NCBI RefSeq assembly: GCF_022788635.1
Contig: NZ_CP076024.1
Span: forward strand, 248,001-312,000
DNA from: Methylobacter sp. S3L5C
Lineage (GTDB): Bacteria; Pseudomonadota; Gammaproteobacteria; Methylococcales; Methylomonadaceae
Length of the DNA: 64,000 bases
Direction of reading: 5' to 3'
The notes beneath the pieces are model-generated. The model made no database searches, was not told the origin of the DNA, and saw nothing but the letters and a program-made list of their open reading frames with translations. The position numbers were made by a program, and so were the translations under genes. Below, piece after piece: positions 1 through 8,095 of this stretch (positions are counted from its first letter, which is position 1; the number at the start of each line of letters is the position of its first letter).

Positions 1-1
1 T

Positions 2-316
2 ATCGCGCTGGTTTGGATAACCAACCCTGTCACCATGCCGCCATTATTTTACTTTGCTTATCTGGTTGGACTTTCGGTGCTAAATCTCCCCGCCACCTCT
101 TTTTCACTGGATGCCGTATTATCGGGTGACATATTGTTTCCGTTTCTGACTGGTTGCCTGCTTATAGGTTTAGTGTGCGCTACTACAGGCTATTTCGGCA
201 TTAACTATTTCTGGCATTATCATGTCGCCAAAAAATGGGCCGACAGGAAACAAACACGCAAGAATCCTTCTTCAAAAAAGAATCCGTTCAAAGCCGTTAG
301 TTACGATAAACAGTAA
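2..316 (+). CDS. DUF2062 domain protein, 3' part only
   Basis: The reading frame is open from the window edge and ends at TAA 314-316, so the true start lies outside. The first residues include TNPVTMPPLFYFAY, matching the conserved N-P-x-T-M-P-P-x-Y-Y/F-F-A-Y core of DUF2062, a small inner-membrane family of unknown function often encoded near lolCD or comEC. Two hydrophobic stretches follow (visible residues about 10-30 and 45-70), then a Lys-rich cytoplasmic tail. An internal ATG at 35 is in frame, but starting there would cut the conserved motif, so I treat the gene as 5'-truncated by the window. It converges with lolD. Family membership is fairly secure; biochemical function is unknown. 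Confidence 0.75.
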   Translation: MALVWITNPVTMPPLFYFAYLVGLSVLNLPATSFSLDAVLSGDILFPFLTGCLLIGLVCATTGYFGINYFWHYHVAKKWADRKQTRKNPSSKKNPFKAVSYDKQ

Positions 317-353
317 CTTCTGGATAAATTCGCAAAGATATCTTAAAAATTTC

Positions 354-499
354 TCACCACGAAGACACGAAGAAAAAAATTTAAAGCCTGCCCGACTTGG
401 CTGTTTTCGACTCCGCTCAGCGAAAGATTTAACCTTAAACTGCCCAATTTAGGTAACCCAAAAAAGACCAATTATTTTCTTCGTGTTTTCGTGGTGAAT
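354..499. repeat. Inverted-repeat element with CACGAAG ends
   Basis: Left end CACCACGAAGACACGAAG and right end CTTCGTGTTTTCGTGGTG are near-perfect inverted repeats about 100 bp apart, in the gap between the DUF2062 gene and lolD. The same terminal motif recurs as a compact hairpin at 12060-12108 and in degraded tandem form near 34976-35013. It looks like a small non-autonomous element. It has no coding potential and no clear T-run making it a terminator. Confidence 0.6.
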
Positions 500-503
500 A
501 AAA

Positions 504-1184
504 TTAACCAACAATCAAGCCATCTTCCATGTGCAAAACCTTGCCCATACGTGACGCCAGGTCATGATCATGAGTCACTACCAAAAAGCTGACATTCAGT
601 TCCTGATTTAACTCCAGCATTAACTGATAAACCTGATCGGCAGTTTTACTGTCAAGATTGCCGGTAGGTTCATCGGCCAATATCAAACTTGGTTTGTTAA
701 TTAATGCCCTTGCCACGGCTGCACGCTGCCTTTCGCCACCGGATAACTCACCCGGTTTATGTTCAATACGATGACCTAAACCTACCCGCTCCAATAATTC
801 ACTGGCACGAATACGTGCTTGCTTTACCGTCTCTCCGCCAATCAATAAAGGCATCGCCACATTTTCCAGAACCGTAAACTCGCCTAATAAATGATGCGAC
901 TGATAAATAAATCCTAAGGATTTATTCCTTAATTTAGCCAGCTTTCCGGCACTAACTTGATTAATGTTAACCCCATCCAAAACGACCTCGCCACCACTGG
1001 CTTTTTCCAGACCGCCCAAAAGGTGCAACAAGGTACTTTTACCTGAACCTGACGCGCCCATAATGGCAACACGCTCACCAACGCCAATATTTAAATTAAC
1101 GCCTCTCAGAACCTCAACATCCAAACCACCTTGGTCATAGCGCTTGGTTAGTTGGTGACAATGTAAAATGCTGGTTTTATTCAT
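504..1184 (-). CDS. lolD: Lipoprotein-releasing ABC transporter ATP-binding protein LolD
   Basis: ATPase of the LolCDE complex, which extracts mature lipoproteins from the inner membrane and hands them to LolA. At 226 aa it has the usual LolD length. Walker A (GASGSGKST) is at about 43-51, the ABC signature LSGGERQ at 147-153, Walker B and catalytic Glu (LILADEPT) at 167-174, and the switch His in VVTHDHD near the C-terminus. The LolD/MacB subfamily is indicated by the short length and the FIYQSHHLL segment. The start overlaps the end of the permease gene by 8 bp, indicating translational coupling. Assignment is firm because a LolC/E permease is directly upstream. Confidence 0.95.
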   Translation of the reverse strand: MNKTSILHCHQLTKRYDQGGLDVEVLRGVNLNIGVGERVAIMGASGSGKSTLLHLLGGLEKASGGEVVLDGVNINQVSAGKLAKLRNKSLGFIYQSHHLLGEFTVLENVAMPLLIGGETVKQARIRASELLERVGLGHRIEHKPGELSGGERQRAAVARALINKPSLILADEPTGNLDSKTADQVYQLMLELNQELNVSFLVVTHDHDLASRMGKVLHMEDGLIVG

Positions 1185-2424
1185 ATCTAAGAACTTCCGC
1201 TGGATTTATTCGGGATGCCTGCCAGGCAGGATAAATCGTCGCCAATAAGGACAGAAAAAAGGCCATGCCGGCAATCGCATAAACATCCGACCATACCAAC
1301 TTGGAAGGCAATTCACTAATGTAATAAACATCAGCAGCCATAAATTGAACATGAAATAATTTTTCAATGGCCGGTACGATGGTTTCAACATTTAACGCCA
1401 GCAATACTCCACCTAGTGTTCCCAGTGCCGTACCCACTACTCCGATAATCGAGCCTAACACCATAAAGATACCCATCACTGAACCCGAGGTCAGCCCTTG
1501 GGTTTTTAGAATAGCGATATCACCGCGTTTATCAGTGACTACCATTACCAGCGTAGAAACAATATTAAACGCAGCTACCGCGACTATCAATAACAGGATA
1601 ATAAACATCACCCGTTTTTCTGTCTGAATGGCCTTAAAGAAATTGTTATGCGCCAGCGTCCAATCACTGACCTGATATTCGTCATAAAGAGCCGTTGCCA
1701 ATGAGCGCGTAATTTGCGGCGCATTAAACAAATCATCCAGCTTAATACGCAGGCCTGAAACTGAACCTTCCAAACGAAATAACTTGGACGCATCCTCAAT
1801 ATTAATCAGTGCCATGTTACGATCATACTCATACATTCCGACCTGAAAAACACCCACCACAGTAAAGCGCCGCATTCTTGGCACAATACCTGCCGGTGTA
1901 GAATTAATTTGTGGACTGATTACAGTGATTTTATCCCCCGTCATCACCCCTAAATACTTGGCCAGTTCAACACCCAAAACAATACCGTATTGACCGGCAA
2001 CCAGATCGGAAAGCTTGCCTGACTTCATTTTATCGGCAACCTCGGAAACCCTGGATTCATAATCCGGCAGTATCCCGTTAAGCATGGTTCCACTGACACG
2101 CCGATCGGCGTTAATCATAACCTGTCCACTAATAAAGGGTGCTGCGCCCTCTACATGGGGGTAACCTTTTAATTTCTGATCCAGTTCATGCCAGTTATCC
2201 AACTGCCCGTATTTACCGGTGACCGTAGCATGTGAAGTCATGCCCAGAATTCGCTCGCGTAATTCAGCTTCAAAACCATTCATCACTGACAAAACGGTAA
2301 TTAGCGCAGTAACGCCCAACGCAATACCAAGAACAGAAGTTAAGGTAATGAAAGAAATAAACTGGGTACGACGTTTAGCCCGCGTGTAACGCAAGCCTAT
2401 ATAAAAAACAAGAGGTTTAAACAT
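1177..2424 (-). CDS. lolC: Lipoprotein-releasing ABC transporter permease LolC/LolE
   Basis: Inner-membrane permease of the lipoprotein export complex. The 415 aa show the MacB/FtsX layout: one N-terminal membrane helix (about 22-48), a periplasmic domain of about 200 residues, then three helices near 270-300, 315-350 and 375-405. The N-terminal GLRYTRAKRR and following SFITLTSVLGIALG stretch are typical of LolC/LolE. Only one permease gene accompanies lolD here, so the complex may be a homodimer (LolF-like), unlike the LolC plus LolE pair of E. coli; a second permease elsewhere cannot be excluded. The gene sits upstream of lolD on the same strand. Confidence 0.92.
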   Translation of the reverse strand: MFKPLVFYIGLRYTRAKRRTQFISFITLTSVLGIALGVTALITVLSVMNGFEAELRERILGMTSHATVTGKYGQLDNWHELDQKLKGYPHVEGAAPFISGQVMINADRRVSGTMLNGILPDYESRVSEVADKMKSGKLSDLVAGQYGIVLGVELAKYLGVMTGDKITVISPQINSTPAGIVPRMRRFTVVGVFQVGMYEYDRNMALINIEDASKLFRLEGSVSGLRIKLDDLFNAPQITRSLATALYDEYQVSDWTLAHNNFFKAIQTEKRVMFIILLLIVAVAAFNIVSTLVMVVTDKRGDIAILKTQGLTSGSVMGIFMVLGSIIGVVGTALGTLGGVLLALNVETIVPAIEKLFHVQFMAADVYYISELPSKLVWSDVYAIAGMAFFLSLLATIYPAWQASRINPAEVLRYE

Positions 2425-2449
2425 GAAAGCTATAAGTTAGAGAAAAAAA

Positions 2450-2866
2450 TCAGGAGGCCTTGCACTGAGGGCAAAATCCATATAAATAAAGGCCATGATC
2501 TGTTAATTCATAACCCAGTTTTAAAGCAATTTCTTTTTGCCGAGTTTCGATAACTTCATCCGTAAACTCATCCACTTTGCCGCATTTCATACAAAGGATA
2601 TGGTCATGGTGAGAACCGGTATCCAATTCAAAGACCGAATTACCGCCTTCAAAGTGATGCCTGGTCACCAAACCTGCGGCTTCAAACTGGGTTAAAACCC
2701 TATAAACAGTGGCCAAGCCAATTTCTTCATCTTCACTCAGCAAAATTTTATAAACTTTTTCAGCCGTTAAATGACGCTCGTTAACCTGTTTTTCTAATAT
2801 TTGCAGGATCTTAACCCGAGGTAAAGTAACCTTCAGGCCCGCGTTCCTTAAATCATGCATTTCCAT
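2450..2866 (-). CDS. fur: Ferric uptake regulator Fur
   Basis: Iron-responsive repressor. From the ATG at 2866 the protein is 138 aa: winged helix at about 8-80 with the recognition segment TVYRVLTQFEAAGLV, then a metal-binding dimerisation domain. HHDH (86-89) and two CxxC pairs (C92/C95, C132/C135) are intact, indicating a Zn-containing Fur. The frame opens further upstream, but GGAG at 2874-2877 sits 7 nt before the ATG at 2866 and the protein then matches family length; the ATG one codon earlier (2869) is also possible. It is divergent from bamE, a common gammaproteobacterial arrangement. Confidence 0.93.
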   Translation of the reverse strand: MEMHDLRNAGLKVTLPRVKILQILEKQVNERHLTAEKVYKILLSEDEEIGLATVYRVLTQFEAAGLVTRHHFEGGNSVFELDTGSHHDHILCMKCGKVDEFTDEVIETRQKEIALKLGYELTDHGLYLYGFCPQCKAS

Positions 2867-2960
2867 CATTAATCTCCGCTTAAGCCAATCTGCAAGCAAC
2901 TAAATACAAAATAGCGCACATTGTAGCCTTTTTAGATCGCATAAGCATGACAGTTTTATA

Positions 2961-2979
2961 GGATAATGATTTAACATCC
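2961..2979. promoter_or_regulatory. Possible degenerate Fur box between fur and bamE
   Basis: GATAATGATTTAACATC shares the left half GATAATGATT of the classical Fur box, but the right half is poor. Its place in the fur/bamE divergent promoter region fits autoregulation. This is weak evidence by eye only. Confidence 0.3.
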
Positions 2980-3016
2980 TGTATGATTTTACATTTTGAC
3001 ACTTCCACCGCCTCTA

Positions 3017-3529
3017 ATGAGAAAGTCGCTTTATTATTTAAGCTTATTGACAAGCCTGACACTGGTCTCTTGCTCTACCATCCTGAACAATTTACCAGGC
3101 GTCTACAACCTGGAAATTCAACAAGGCAATATTATTGATCAGGGCATGGTTGACCAGCTCCGACCGGCCATGAACAAGCGCCAGGTACTTTACATCATGG
3201 GTTCACCTATGCTGGATAATGTTTTCCACAAGAATCGCTGGGATTATATTTATTCAATCGAGCCTGACGGTGAAGACAGGATACAAAAACAAATCTCGTT
3301 ATTTTTTGAAAATGACCAAATAGTCGGCATTCAGGGAGATTTCAGGCCGGGAGCGGCACCTGCCATTAGGTCATTGGGTGAAATATCCATCAACGTGCCC
3401 AAACGTGACCTTGATAGAACATTATGGGAAAAAATCACCGGCCTGTTTGGCTATGATGACGTTGAGGACGCCCCTAAACCTGAGGCAAAATCATCACCCG
3501 GACCAGAATCCGTTAAATTACCACTTTAA
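3017..3529 (+). CDS. bamE: Outer membrane assembly lipoprotein BamE (SmpA)
   Basis: Accessory lipoprotein of the BAM complex that folds outer-membrane beta-barrels. From ATG 3017 (170 aa) there is a short lipoprotein signal ending in LVSC, so Cys19 should be lipidated. The SmpA/OmlA fold follows: a QGNIIDQGMVDQLRPAMNK segment, then LYIMGSPMLDNVF and RWDYIYSI, all family landmarks. A TTG 21 bp earlier is in frame but would lengthen the signal peptide oddly, so I prefer the ATG. The last 40 residues are acidic and Pro-rich, an unstructured tail longer than in E. coli BamE (113 aa). Confidence 0.93.
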   Translation: MRKSLYYLSLLTSLTLVSCSTILNNLPGVYNLEIQQGNIIDQGMVDQLRPAMNKRQVLYIMGSPMLDNVFHKNRWDYIYSIEPDGEDRIQKQISLFFENDQIVGIQGDFRPGAAPAIRSLGEISINVPKRDLDRTLWEKITGLFGYDDVEDAPKPEAKSSPGPESVKLPL

Positions 3530-3576
3530 CAGCTTGGGCAATACCAGGGATTGGCTTATCTAATCTCCGGTGTAGA

Positions 3577-3667
3577 ATGGGTAAAGTGCAGCGTGCCCAT
3601 CAAACGTACACCCTACATTTAGTCTTCACCACACAATATTGATGGGCACGGCATAGCCTTTACCCAT
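3577..3667. repeat. Imperfect long inverted repeat (hairpin element)
   Basis: The left arm ATGGGTAAA...GTGCCCATCAA (3577-3603) pairs with the right arm TTGATGGGCAC...TTTACCCAT (3639-3667) with a small bulge and a loop of about 35 nt. It lies between the convergent bamE and rnfH genes. It resembles small REP/MITE-type elements found in many proteobacteria and could end transcription from both sides. Confidence 0.55.
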
Positions 3668-3722
3668 CCTTATATCTATACATTACACGGGTTTATCTGA
3701 ATACTGCTTATCAAAAAACAGC

Positions 3723-4007
3723 TCAGACCTTTACTGCCCGCTGCCTTCTGGCTTCCTTTGGGTCATGAATTAAAGGTCGATAAATCTCTACCCTGTCGGC
3801 CTGTCTCAATAGTTGATCAAGCTTGCAAACACTACCAAAAATACCGACTTTTAGATCAGTTGCCGTTATTTCCGGGAAACGGCTCAACAAGCCGGATGCC
3901 TGAATGGCCTGTTCGGCGGTAGTACCGGTCGGCATGTTCAGAGCAACAAGCACTTGTTGTTCATCATTTGCATAAGCCACTTCTATAGCAATCAACATTT
4001 CATCCAT
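3723..4007 (-). CDS. rnfH: RnfH family ubiquitin-like protein (RatB)
   Basis: Small beta-grasp (ubiquitin-like) protein of the RnfH/UPF0125 family; function is not well defined although it is nearly always next to ratA. From ATG 4007 it is 94 aa. It contains the landmarks IEVAYA, EQAIQASGLL, VGIFG and the strongly conserved end DRVEIYRPL followed by DPKEARRQRA. The open frame runs far upstream, but that part overlaps ratA and has no family similarity. The chosen start overlaps the ratA stop by 8 bp, so the two are probably translationally coupled. An ATG at 3998 is the alternative. Confidence 0.9.
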   Translation of the reverse strand: MDEMLIAIEVAYANDEQQVLVALNMPTGTTAEQAIQASGLLSRFPEITATDLKVGIFGSVCKLDQLLRQADRVEIYRPLIHDPKEARRQRAVKV

Positions 4008-4431
4008 AGACTTGCTTGGCCCTGGCGGTAAAAGAGCTGACCATGGTATTACATATCTGGTTAAAGACCACACCAAAGGCCAGACTGGCCAACATTCCCG
4101 ACATTTCAAATTCCAAATCAAGGGAAATCTTGCTGGCATCTTCGCGTAAGGGCATAAAAGTCCATACACCTTCCAGATAAGAAAAAGGCCCATCCAGTAA
4201 AGATACCGTTATTACCCCTCCCCCATCAACGGTATTTCTTGTTGAAAAAGACTTTTTGAAACCACCCTTGGAAATAAGTAATTCTGCTTCAACGATATTG
4301 TCTTCACGCTTGATAATTCGACTGCCACTACACCAAGGCAAAAATTTTGGATAATCTTCAATATTATTAACCAAATCAAACATTTGCTGTGCAGAAAACT
4401 TAACCAGTGCACTTTTTTGAATAACCGTCAT
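4000..4431 (-). CDS. ratA: RatA family START-domain protein
   Basis: 143-residue single-domain START/polyketide-cyclase protein related to mitochondrial Coq10. E. coli RatA was reported as a toxin blocking 70S formation; a quinone-binding role is the other view of this family. The sequence has the diagnostic MFDLVNNIEDYPKFLPWC near residue 20, followed by SRIIKRED and FSTRNT segments. Its ATG directly abuts the TAA of the upstream symporter gene, so all three genes (symporter, ratA, rnfH) are likely one transcript. Confidence 0.9.
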   Translation of the reverse strand: MTVIQKSALVKFSAQQMFDLVNNIEDYPKFLPWCSGSRIIKREDNIVEAELLISKGGFKKSFSTRNTVDGGGVITVSLLDGPFSYLEGVWTFMPLREDASKISLDLEFEMSGMLASLAFGVVFNQICNTMVSSFTARAKQVYG

Positions 4432-5793
4432 TTAAAGCACCCCAATGACATGCAAAAAGACAAAAAATACAGCGGCTGGTGCCACATAGCTAATTAAAAT
4501 TTTCCATAGCTGATAACTTTCTGCATTAGGCATATCCAGCTCTTCTTCGCTATGTTGCTGCTTCATAATCCAACCGGCAAAAATCGCAATACAAAAACCA
4601 CCGATGGGAAGCATTAAATTAGCCGTTAAGTAATCCAGCAATTGAAAAATACTTCTATCAAAAAACTTAACCTCAGACCAACTATTGAAAGAAAATGCCG
4701 TACCCAAACCAAGTAACCAGACTGTTAACCCCGACCAAACACAGGCTTTTTGCCGACTAAAACCCTTACTTTCAACCAGCCAGGCAACGGCAGGTTCAAT
4801 CAAGGAAATGGATGAGGTCAACGCTGCCGTAGTCAGCATCACAAAAAATAATATCCCCATTAACCAGCCGCCAGTCATCGTGCCAAAAGCAACAGGCAAG
4901 GTTTGAAAAATCAGTCCCGGCCCGGAATCAGCCTCCAGATTATTGGCAAAAACAATAGGAAAAATAGCAATACTCGCCAATAAAGCCACTACCGTATCCG
5001 CACCTGCAATCAAAATTGCAGTTTTGGCAATCGATATATTTTTAGGTAAATAAGAGCCGTAAACCATAATTGCCCCCATACCTAAACTGAGAGTAAAAAA
5101 TGCATGACCCATCGCCGACAATACCGAGTCGCTGGTCAGCTTGCTAAAATCAGGCACGAATAAAAAATATAGCCCTTGATTATAGCTTTTTGTAGTCATC
5201 GCATAAGCGACCAATAACAGCAGCAAGACAAACAAAGTCGGCATTAAAAACTGCACAGCCTTTTCCAGACCTTTATTAATGCCGCGAACCACGATTAACA
5301 TCGTTGTCACCATAAATAGCGAATGCCAGAAAATCAACTGCATCGGACTGGCAACAAAATCATCAAAAATCTTTTTTATGGCAACACCATCGGCATCAAA
5401 AAAACTACCTGTAAAAGCTTTTAATACATAAGCCGAAGCCCAACCGGCAATGACACTGTAGTACGATAAAATTATCAAGCCTGCGATAACACCCATCCAA
5501 CCTAAATAATGCCAGTTTTTATCTGCACCCGCTTCTTCAGTTAACAAGTCCATCGTCTCAACAGGATTTCTCTGACTGCGTCGTCCCAGCATGGTTTCCG
5601 CAATCATGATTGGAATACCAATTAGCAATACACAGAAAATATAAACGATAACAAATGCGCCACCACCATTTTCCCCGGTAATATAGGGAAACTTCCATAT
5701 ATTACCCAAGCCCACTGCTGAACCGGTTGCTGCCAGAATAAAGGCAATACGTGATGACCACGCCCCATGCTCTGATTTTTTTGTATCCGTCAT
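4432..5793 (-). CDS. Sodium-dependent transporter, NSS/SNF family
   Basis: Secondary transporter of the neurotransmitter:sodium symporter family, expected to import an amino acid or related solute with Na+. The 453 aa form about 11-12 membrane helices. The N-terminal signature WSSRIAFILAATGSAVGLGN and the following WKFPY carry the unwound TM1 Na+/substrate-site residues seen in LeuT-fold members. Substrate cannot be read from sequence. It faces smpB divergently across about 100 bp and leads into ratA without a gap. Confidence 0.9.
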   Translation of the reverse strand: MTDTKKSEHGAWSSRIAFILAATGSAVGLGNIWKFPYITGENGGGAFVIVYIFCVLLIGIPIMIAETMLGRRSQRNPVETMDLLTEEAGADKNWHYLGWMGVIAGLIILSYYSVIAGWASAYVLKAFTGSFFDADGVAIKKIFDDFVASPMQLIFWHSLFMVTTMLIVVRGINKGLEKAVQFLMPTLFVLLLLLVAYAMTTKSYNQGLYFLFVPDFSKLTSDSVLSAMGHAFFTLSLGMGAIMVYGSYLPKNISIAKTAILIAGADTVVALLASIAIFPIVFANNLEADSGPGLIFQTLPVAFGTMTGGWLMGILFFVMLTTAALTSSISLIEPAVAWLVESKGFSRQKACVWSGLTVWLLGLGTAFSFNSWSEVKFFDRSIFQLLDYLTANLMLPIGGFCIAIFAGWIMKQQHSEEELDMPNAESYQLWKILISYVAPAAVFFVFLHVIGVL

Positions 5794-5894
5794 TTTTTAT
5801 TGCCCATTAAAAACTCACCTTATTAGTAATATCGAGTAAAATAACAAAATTATTCCTTTACGTCAGTTTTAAAATTAAAAACCAGCCCACTATT

Positions 5895-6380
5895 ATGGCC
5901 GAAAAAAATCCTAAAAAAAATAAAACCCAGCAAAATGCAACGATTGCCGTTAATCGCCAAGCCAGGCATGAATATTTTATTGAAGAGCGATTTGAAGCCG
6001 GAATTGTTTTAGAAGGCTGGGAAGTTAAAAGCCTGCGAGATGGTCGTGTTCAACTTAAAGAAAGCTATGTCATATTAAGACGTGGCGAAGCATGGTTATC
6101 TGGTGCTCATATTTCTGCGCTGTTATCAGCTTCCACGCACATTAAACCGGATGCTATCCGCTCTAAAAAATTATTACTAAACCGTCATGAGCTGAATAAA
6201 CTGATTGGCTCGGTAGAACGCAAAGGTTACACACTGATTCCCTTATCCATGTACTGGAAAAACGGACGAGCCAAGCTGGAAATCGGCCTGGCAAAAGGCA
6301 AACAGTTGCACGATAAACGCGCAACCTCAAAAGACCGCGATTGGCAACGAGAAAAAGGCCGTATTCTGAAAAAGGGTTAA
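5895..6380 (+). CDS. smpB: SsrA-binding protein SmpB
   Basis: tmRNA-binding partner for trans-translation, rescuing stalled ribosomes. The 161 aa include [19 protein letters not shown], then GWEVKSLR and the OB-fold core, and end in a basic tail ([20 protein letters not shown]) that in SmpB occupies the empty decoding path. Length and all conserved blocks are normal. No tmRNA (ssrA) sequence was recognised nearby. Divergent from the sodium symporter. Confidence 0.96.
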   Translation: MAEKNPKKNKTQQNATIAVNRQARHEYFIEERFEAGIVLEGWEVKSLRDGRVQLKESYVILRRGEAWLSGAHISALLSASTHIKPDAIRSKKLLLNRHELNKLIGSVERKGYTLIPLSMYWKNGRAKLEIGLAKGKQLHDKRATSKDRDWQREKGRILKKG

Positions 6381-6475
6381 ATTGCTGTCATAAGGCATTT
6401 CCTGCCGAGAATATAAATCCCAAGCATTTTGTATAGATTTTTTGTGAACTGCCTTATAAAAAAGACCATCCAGCA

Positions 6476-7042
6476 ATGAATAAACTACCTGCCCTATTGT
6501 CCGCAGCAAACAGCCTGTTAATTATCGTCGATTTACAGACTAAATTATCAGCGGTTATGCCTGCAACTGAAGCAAAACTGATAACAGAAAATGCCGGTAG
6601 CCTGGTTGAAGCTGCAGCAATACTTAATATTCCGATATTGGTAACCGAGCAATACCCCAAAGGTTTAGGCACTACCGATACATCCATCATCCAAAAACTG
6701 CCTGAAGCAACACCGATTTTTGAAAAAACCGGTTTTTCTTGCTGCCTGGCTGAAGGTTTTTGCAATGCCTTGGAAAACAGTGAACGTAAACAGATTATTC
6801 TAACCGGAATTGAAGCGCATGTTTGCGTCTTACAAACCGCACTGGAGTTGCGCCATAATGGCTATCAGGTTTATGTCGTCGAAGATGCCATTTGTTCACG
6901 TAAAAGCGTTCATAAAGTCTATGCTTTGCAACGTATGCAACAACAAGGCATTACCATTATCAATTACGAGTCAGTCTTGTTTGAATGGCTGAGAGATGCC
7001 AACCATCCTGATTTTAAAAATATTTCAGGCTTGCTTCGGTAA
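6476..7042 (+). CDS. Isochorismatase-like cysteine hydrolase
   Basis: 188-residue member of the isochorismatase superfamily (YcaC/nicotinamidase fold). The catalytic triad is visible: Asp in IIVDLQTKL near residue 19, a Lys near the FEKTGFSC region, and the nucleophile Cys in GIEAHVCVLQTAL near residue 122, preceded by the usual cis-peptide region. The exact substrate is unknown; in such proteins it can be an amide, an N-carbamoyl compound or isochorismate. No neighbouring pathway genes give a hint. Just after the stop there is a 14-bp palindrome TTAAACCGGTTTAA. Confidence 0.85.
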   Translation: MNKLPALLSAANSLLIIVDLQTKLSAVMPATEAKLITENAGSLVEAAAILNIPILVTEQYPKGLGTTDTSIIQKLPEATPIFEKTGFSCCLAEGFCNALENSERKQIILTGIEAHVCVLQTALELRHNGYQVYVVEDAICSRKSVHKVYALQRMQQQGITIINYESVLFEWLRDANHPDFKNISGLLR

Positions 7043-7116
7043 ATTAAACCGGTTTAAGCTCAGCCGTCAAAAAAACTGCTGCTTAAACTTTTTATCCTTT
7101 TTTTAAGCTTTCATCC

Positions 7117-7488
7117 ATGTCACTTAATTCATTCCTTGAAAAAATAAACCAGTCTGACGCCGTCAGTTTTGATGAAACCATCGCTGTTATTACCGAAAAC
7201 TATCATTATCAAGCCACTGAATTTAGTAATGGCCTCAATGAACACACCTTGATCAGCAAAGCCGGAACTAATGAGGGCTCGTGTAAAATTTTCGCTTTTG
7301 CCGAGATTCACCATCTGGATCCACAAAAAACGTTAAACCTGTTTGGCGATTATTATCGGCTGGATGTTTTAAGCAATCCACAAGGCTCGGACCACAAAAA
7401 CATCAGAAATTTCATGATCTGTGGTTGGGAGGGTATTTGTTTTAAAGGTGAGGCATTAACCTCAATTCCGGCAGTAGCTAACCATTAA
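7117..7488 (+). CDS. HopJ family protein
   Basis: 123 aa matching the HopJ type III effector family (PF08888) by FLEKINQSDAVSFDETIAVI, the YxYxPTxFxNG-like segment HYQATEFSNG, a SCKIFAFAEIHHLD block and the closing NIRNFMICGWEGICF. The name comes from a Pseudomonas syringae effector, but the family is widespread in free-living bacteria without type III secretion, and none is visible here. The likely role is a housekeeping or stress one that is not established. It is followed after 7 bp by an unknown gene. Confidence 0.85.
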   Translation: MSLNSFLEKINQSDAVSFDETIAVITENYHYQATEFSNGLNEHTLISKAGTNEGSCKIFAFAEIHHLDPQKTLNLFGDYYRLDVLSNPQGSDHKNIRNFMICGWEGICFKGEALTSIPAVANH

Positions 7489-7495
7489 AACAACC

Positions 7496-7966
7496 ATGAC
7501 TGACATCACGATAAAGACAACTGAATCATCAAAACAGGTAGTAAATAGCCGCCAAAAACCCGACACATCTCGAGCTGATCAGAAAATTATCGCTATGCCT
7601 GCAAGCAGTTTTCTGGTGCCGTTAACGAGTAGTAAAAAATTGGCCGCCATTCGTAAGCAATCGCAATCAGTACAGGTGCTTGAAAAAAAACCTGTGCCAA
7701 GCAGTCAAATCAAGCTTTCAGGGCAGCATAAAGACACGGACGCATTGTTAGTCGAAGCACAAGAGCAAATTAATGCCAAGATAAATGAACTTATGGCTAT
7801 TTATCCGCAAGGCAGGAAAAATAAAATGTTCGCCATTAAATACGGCACTCCTGAAAGTATCAAGCAAATGACCATAAAGGCCATCTTTACACGCTTGGCT
7901 ATGGTTAAACCCAAAAATTTTGCAGCCATTGAAAACCTGGATTATTTTGGTAATGCTACGTTATAA
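7496..7966 (+). CDS. Hypothetical protein downstream of hopJ
   Basis: 156 aa, not recognised. The first 70 residues are polar, rich in Ser, Lys and Gln and probably disordered. The C-terminal part (about 80-156) is predicted to be helical and basic (QEQINAKINELMAIY, then GRKNKMFAIKYG and MTIKAIFTRLAM). No signal peptide or membrane segment. It begins 7 bp after the hopJ stop on the same strand, so the two are probably cotranscribed. Coding looks real because codon use matches its neighbours and the frame is clean, but function is unknown. Confidence 0.65.
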   Translation: MTDITIKTTESSKQVVNSRQKPDTSRADQKIIAMPASSFLVPLTSSKKLAAIRKQSQSVQVLEKKPVPSSQIKLSGQHKDTDALLVEAQEQINAKINELMAIYPQGRKNKMFAIKYGTPESIKQMTIKAIFTRLAMVKPKNFAAIENLDYFGNATL

Positions 7967-8095
7967 GTTGAGATACTTAATCCAGTCCGAAATACCTGAA
8001 GAACAAAACGTGAAACAATAGGTACAGTTACACCCTCATTGTATAATTTAAACCCACGCTCTTATTGTCTATAACAACTAAGGATTAATTGAGAT

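Noticed and set aside
2880-3062. Minus-strand 60-codon frame across the fur/bamE gap
   Set aside because: It overlaps the bamE start and the shared promoter, with no recognisable protein.
4000-4431. RatA-RnfH as a toxin-antitoxin pair
   Set aside because: Despite naming, this conserved pair is a housekeeping one; no evidence of antitoxin function in the sequence.
7117-7488. Type III secretion effector locus
   Set aside because: HopJ-family genes are common in bacteria without type III secretion, and no secretion genes are near.
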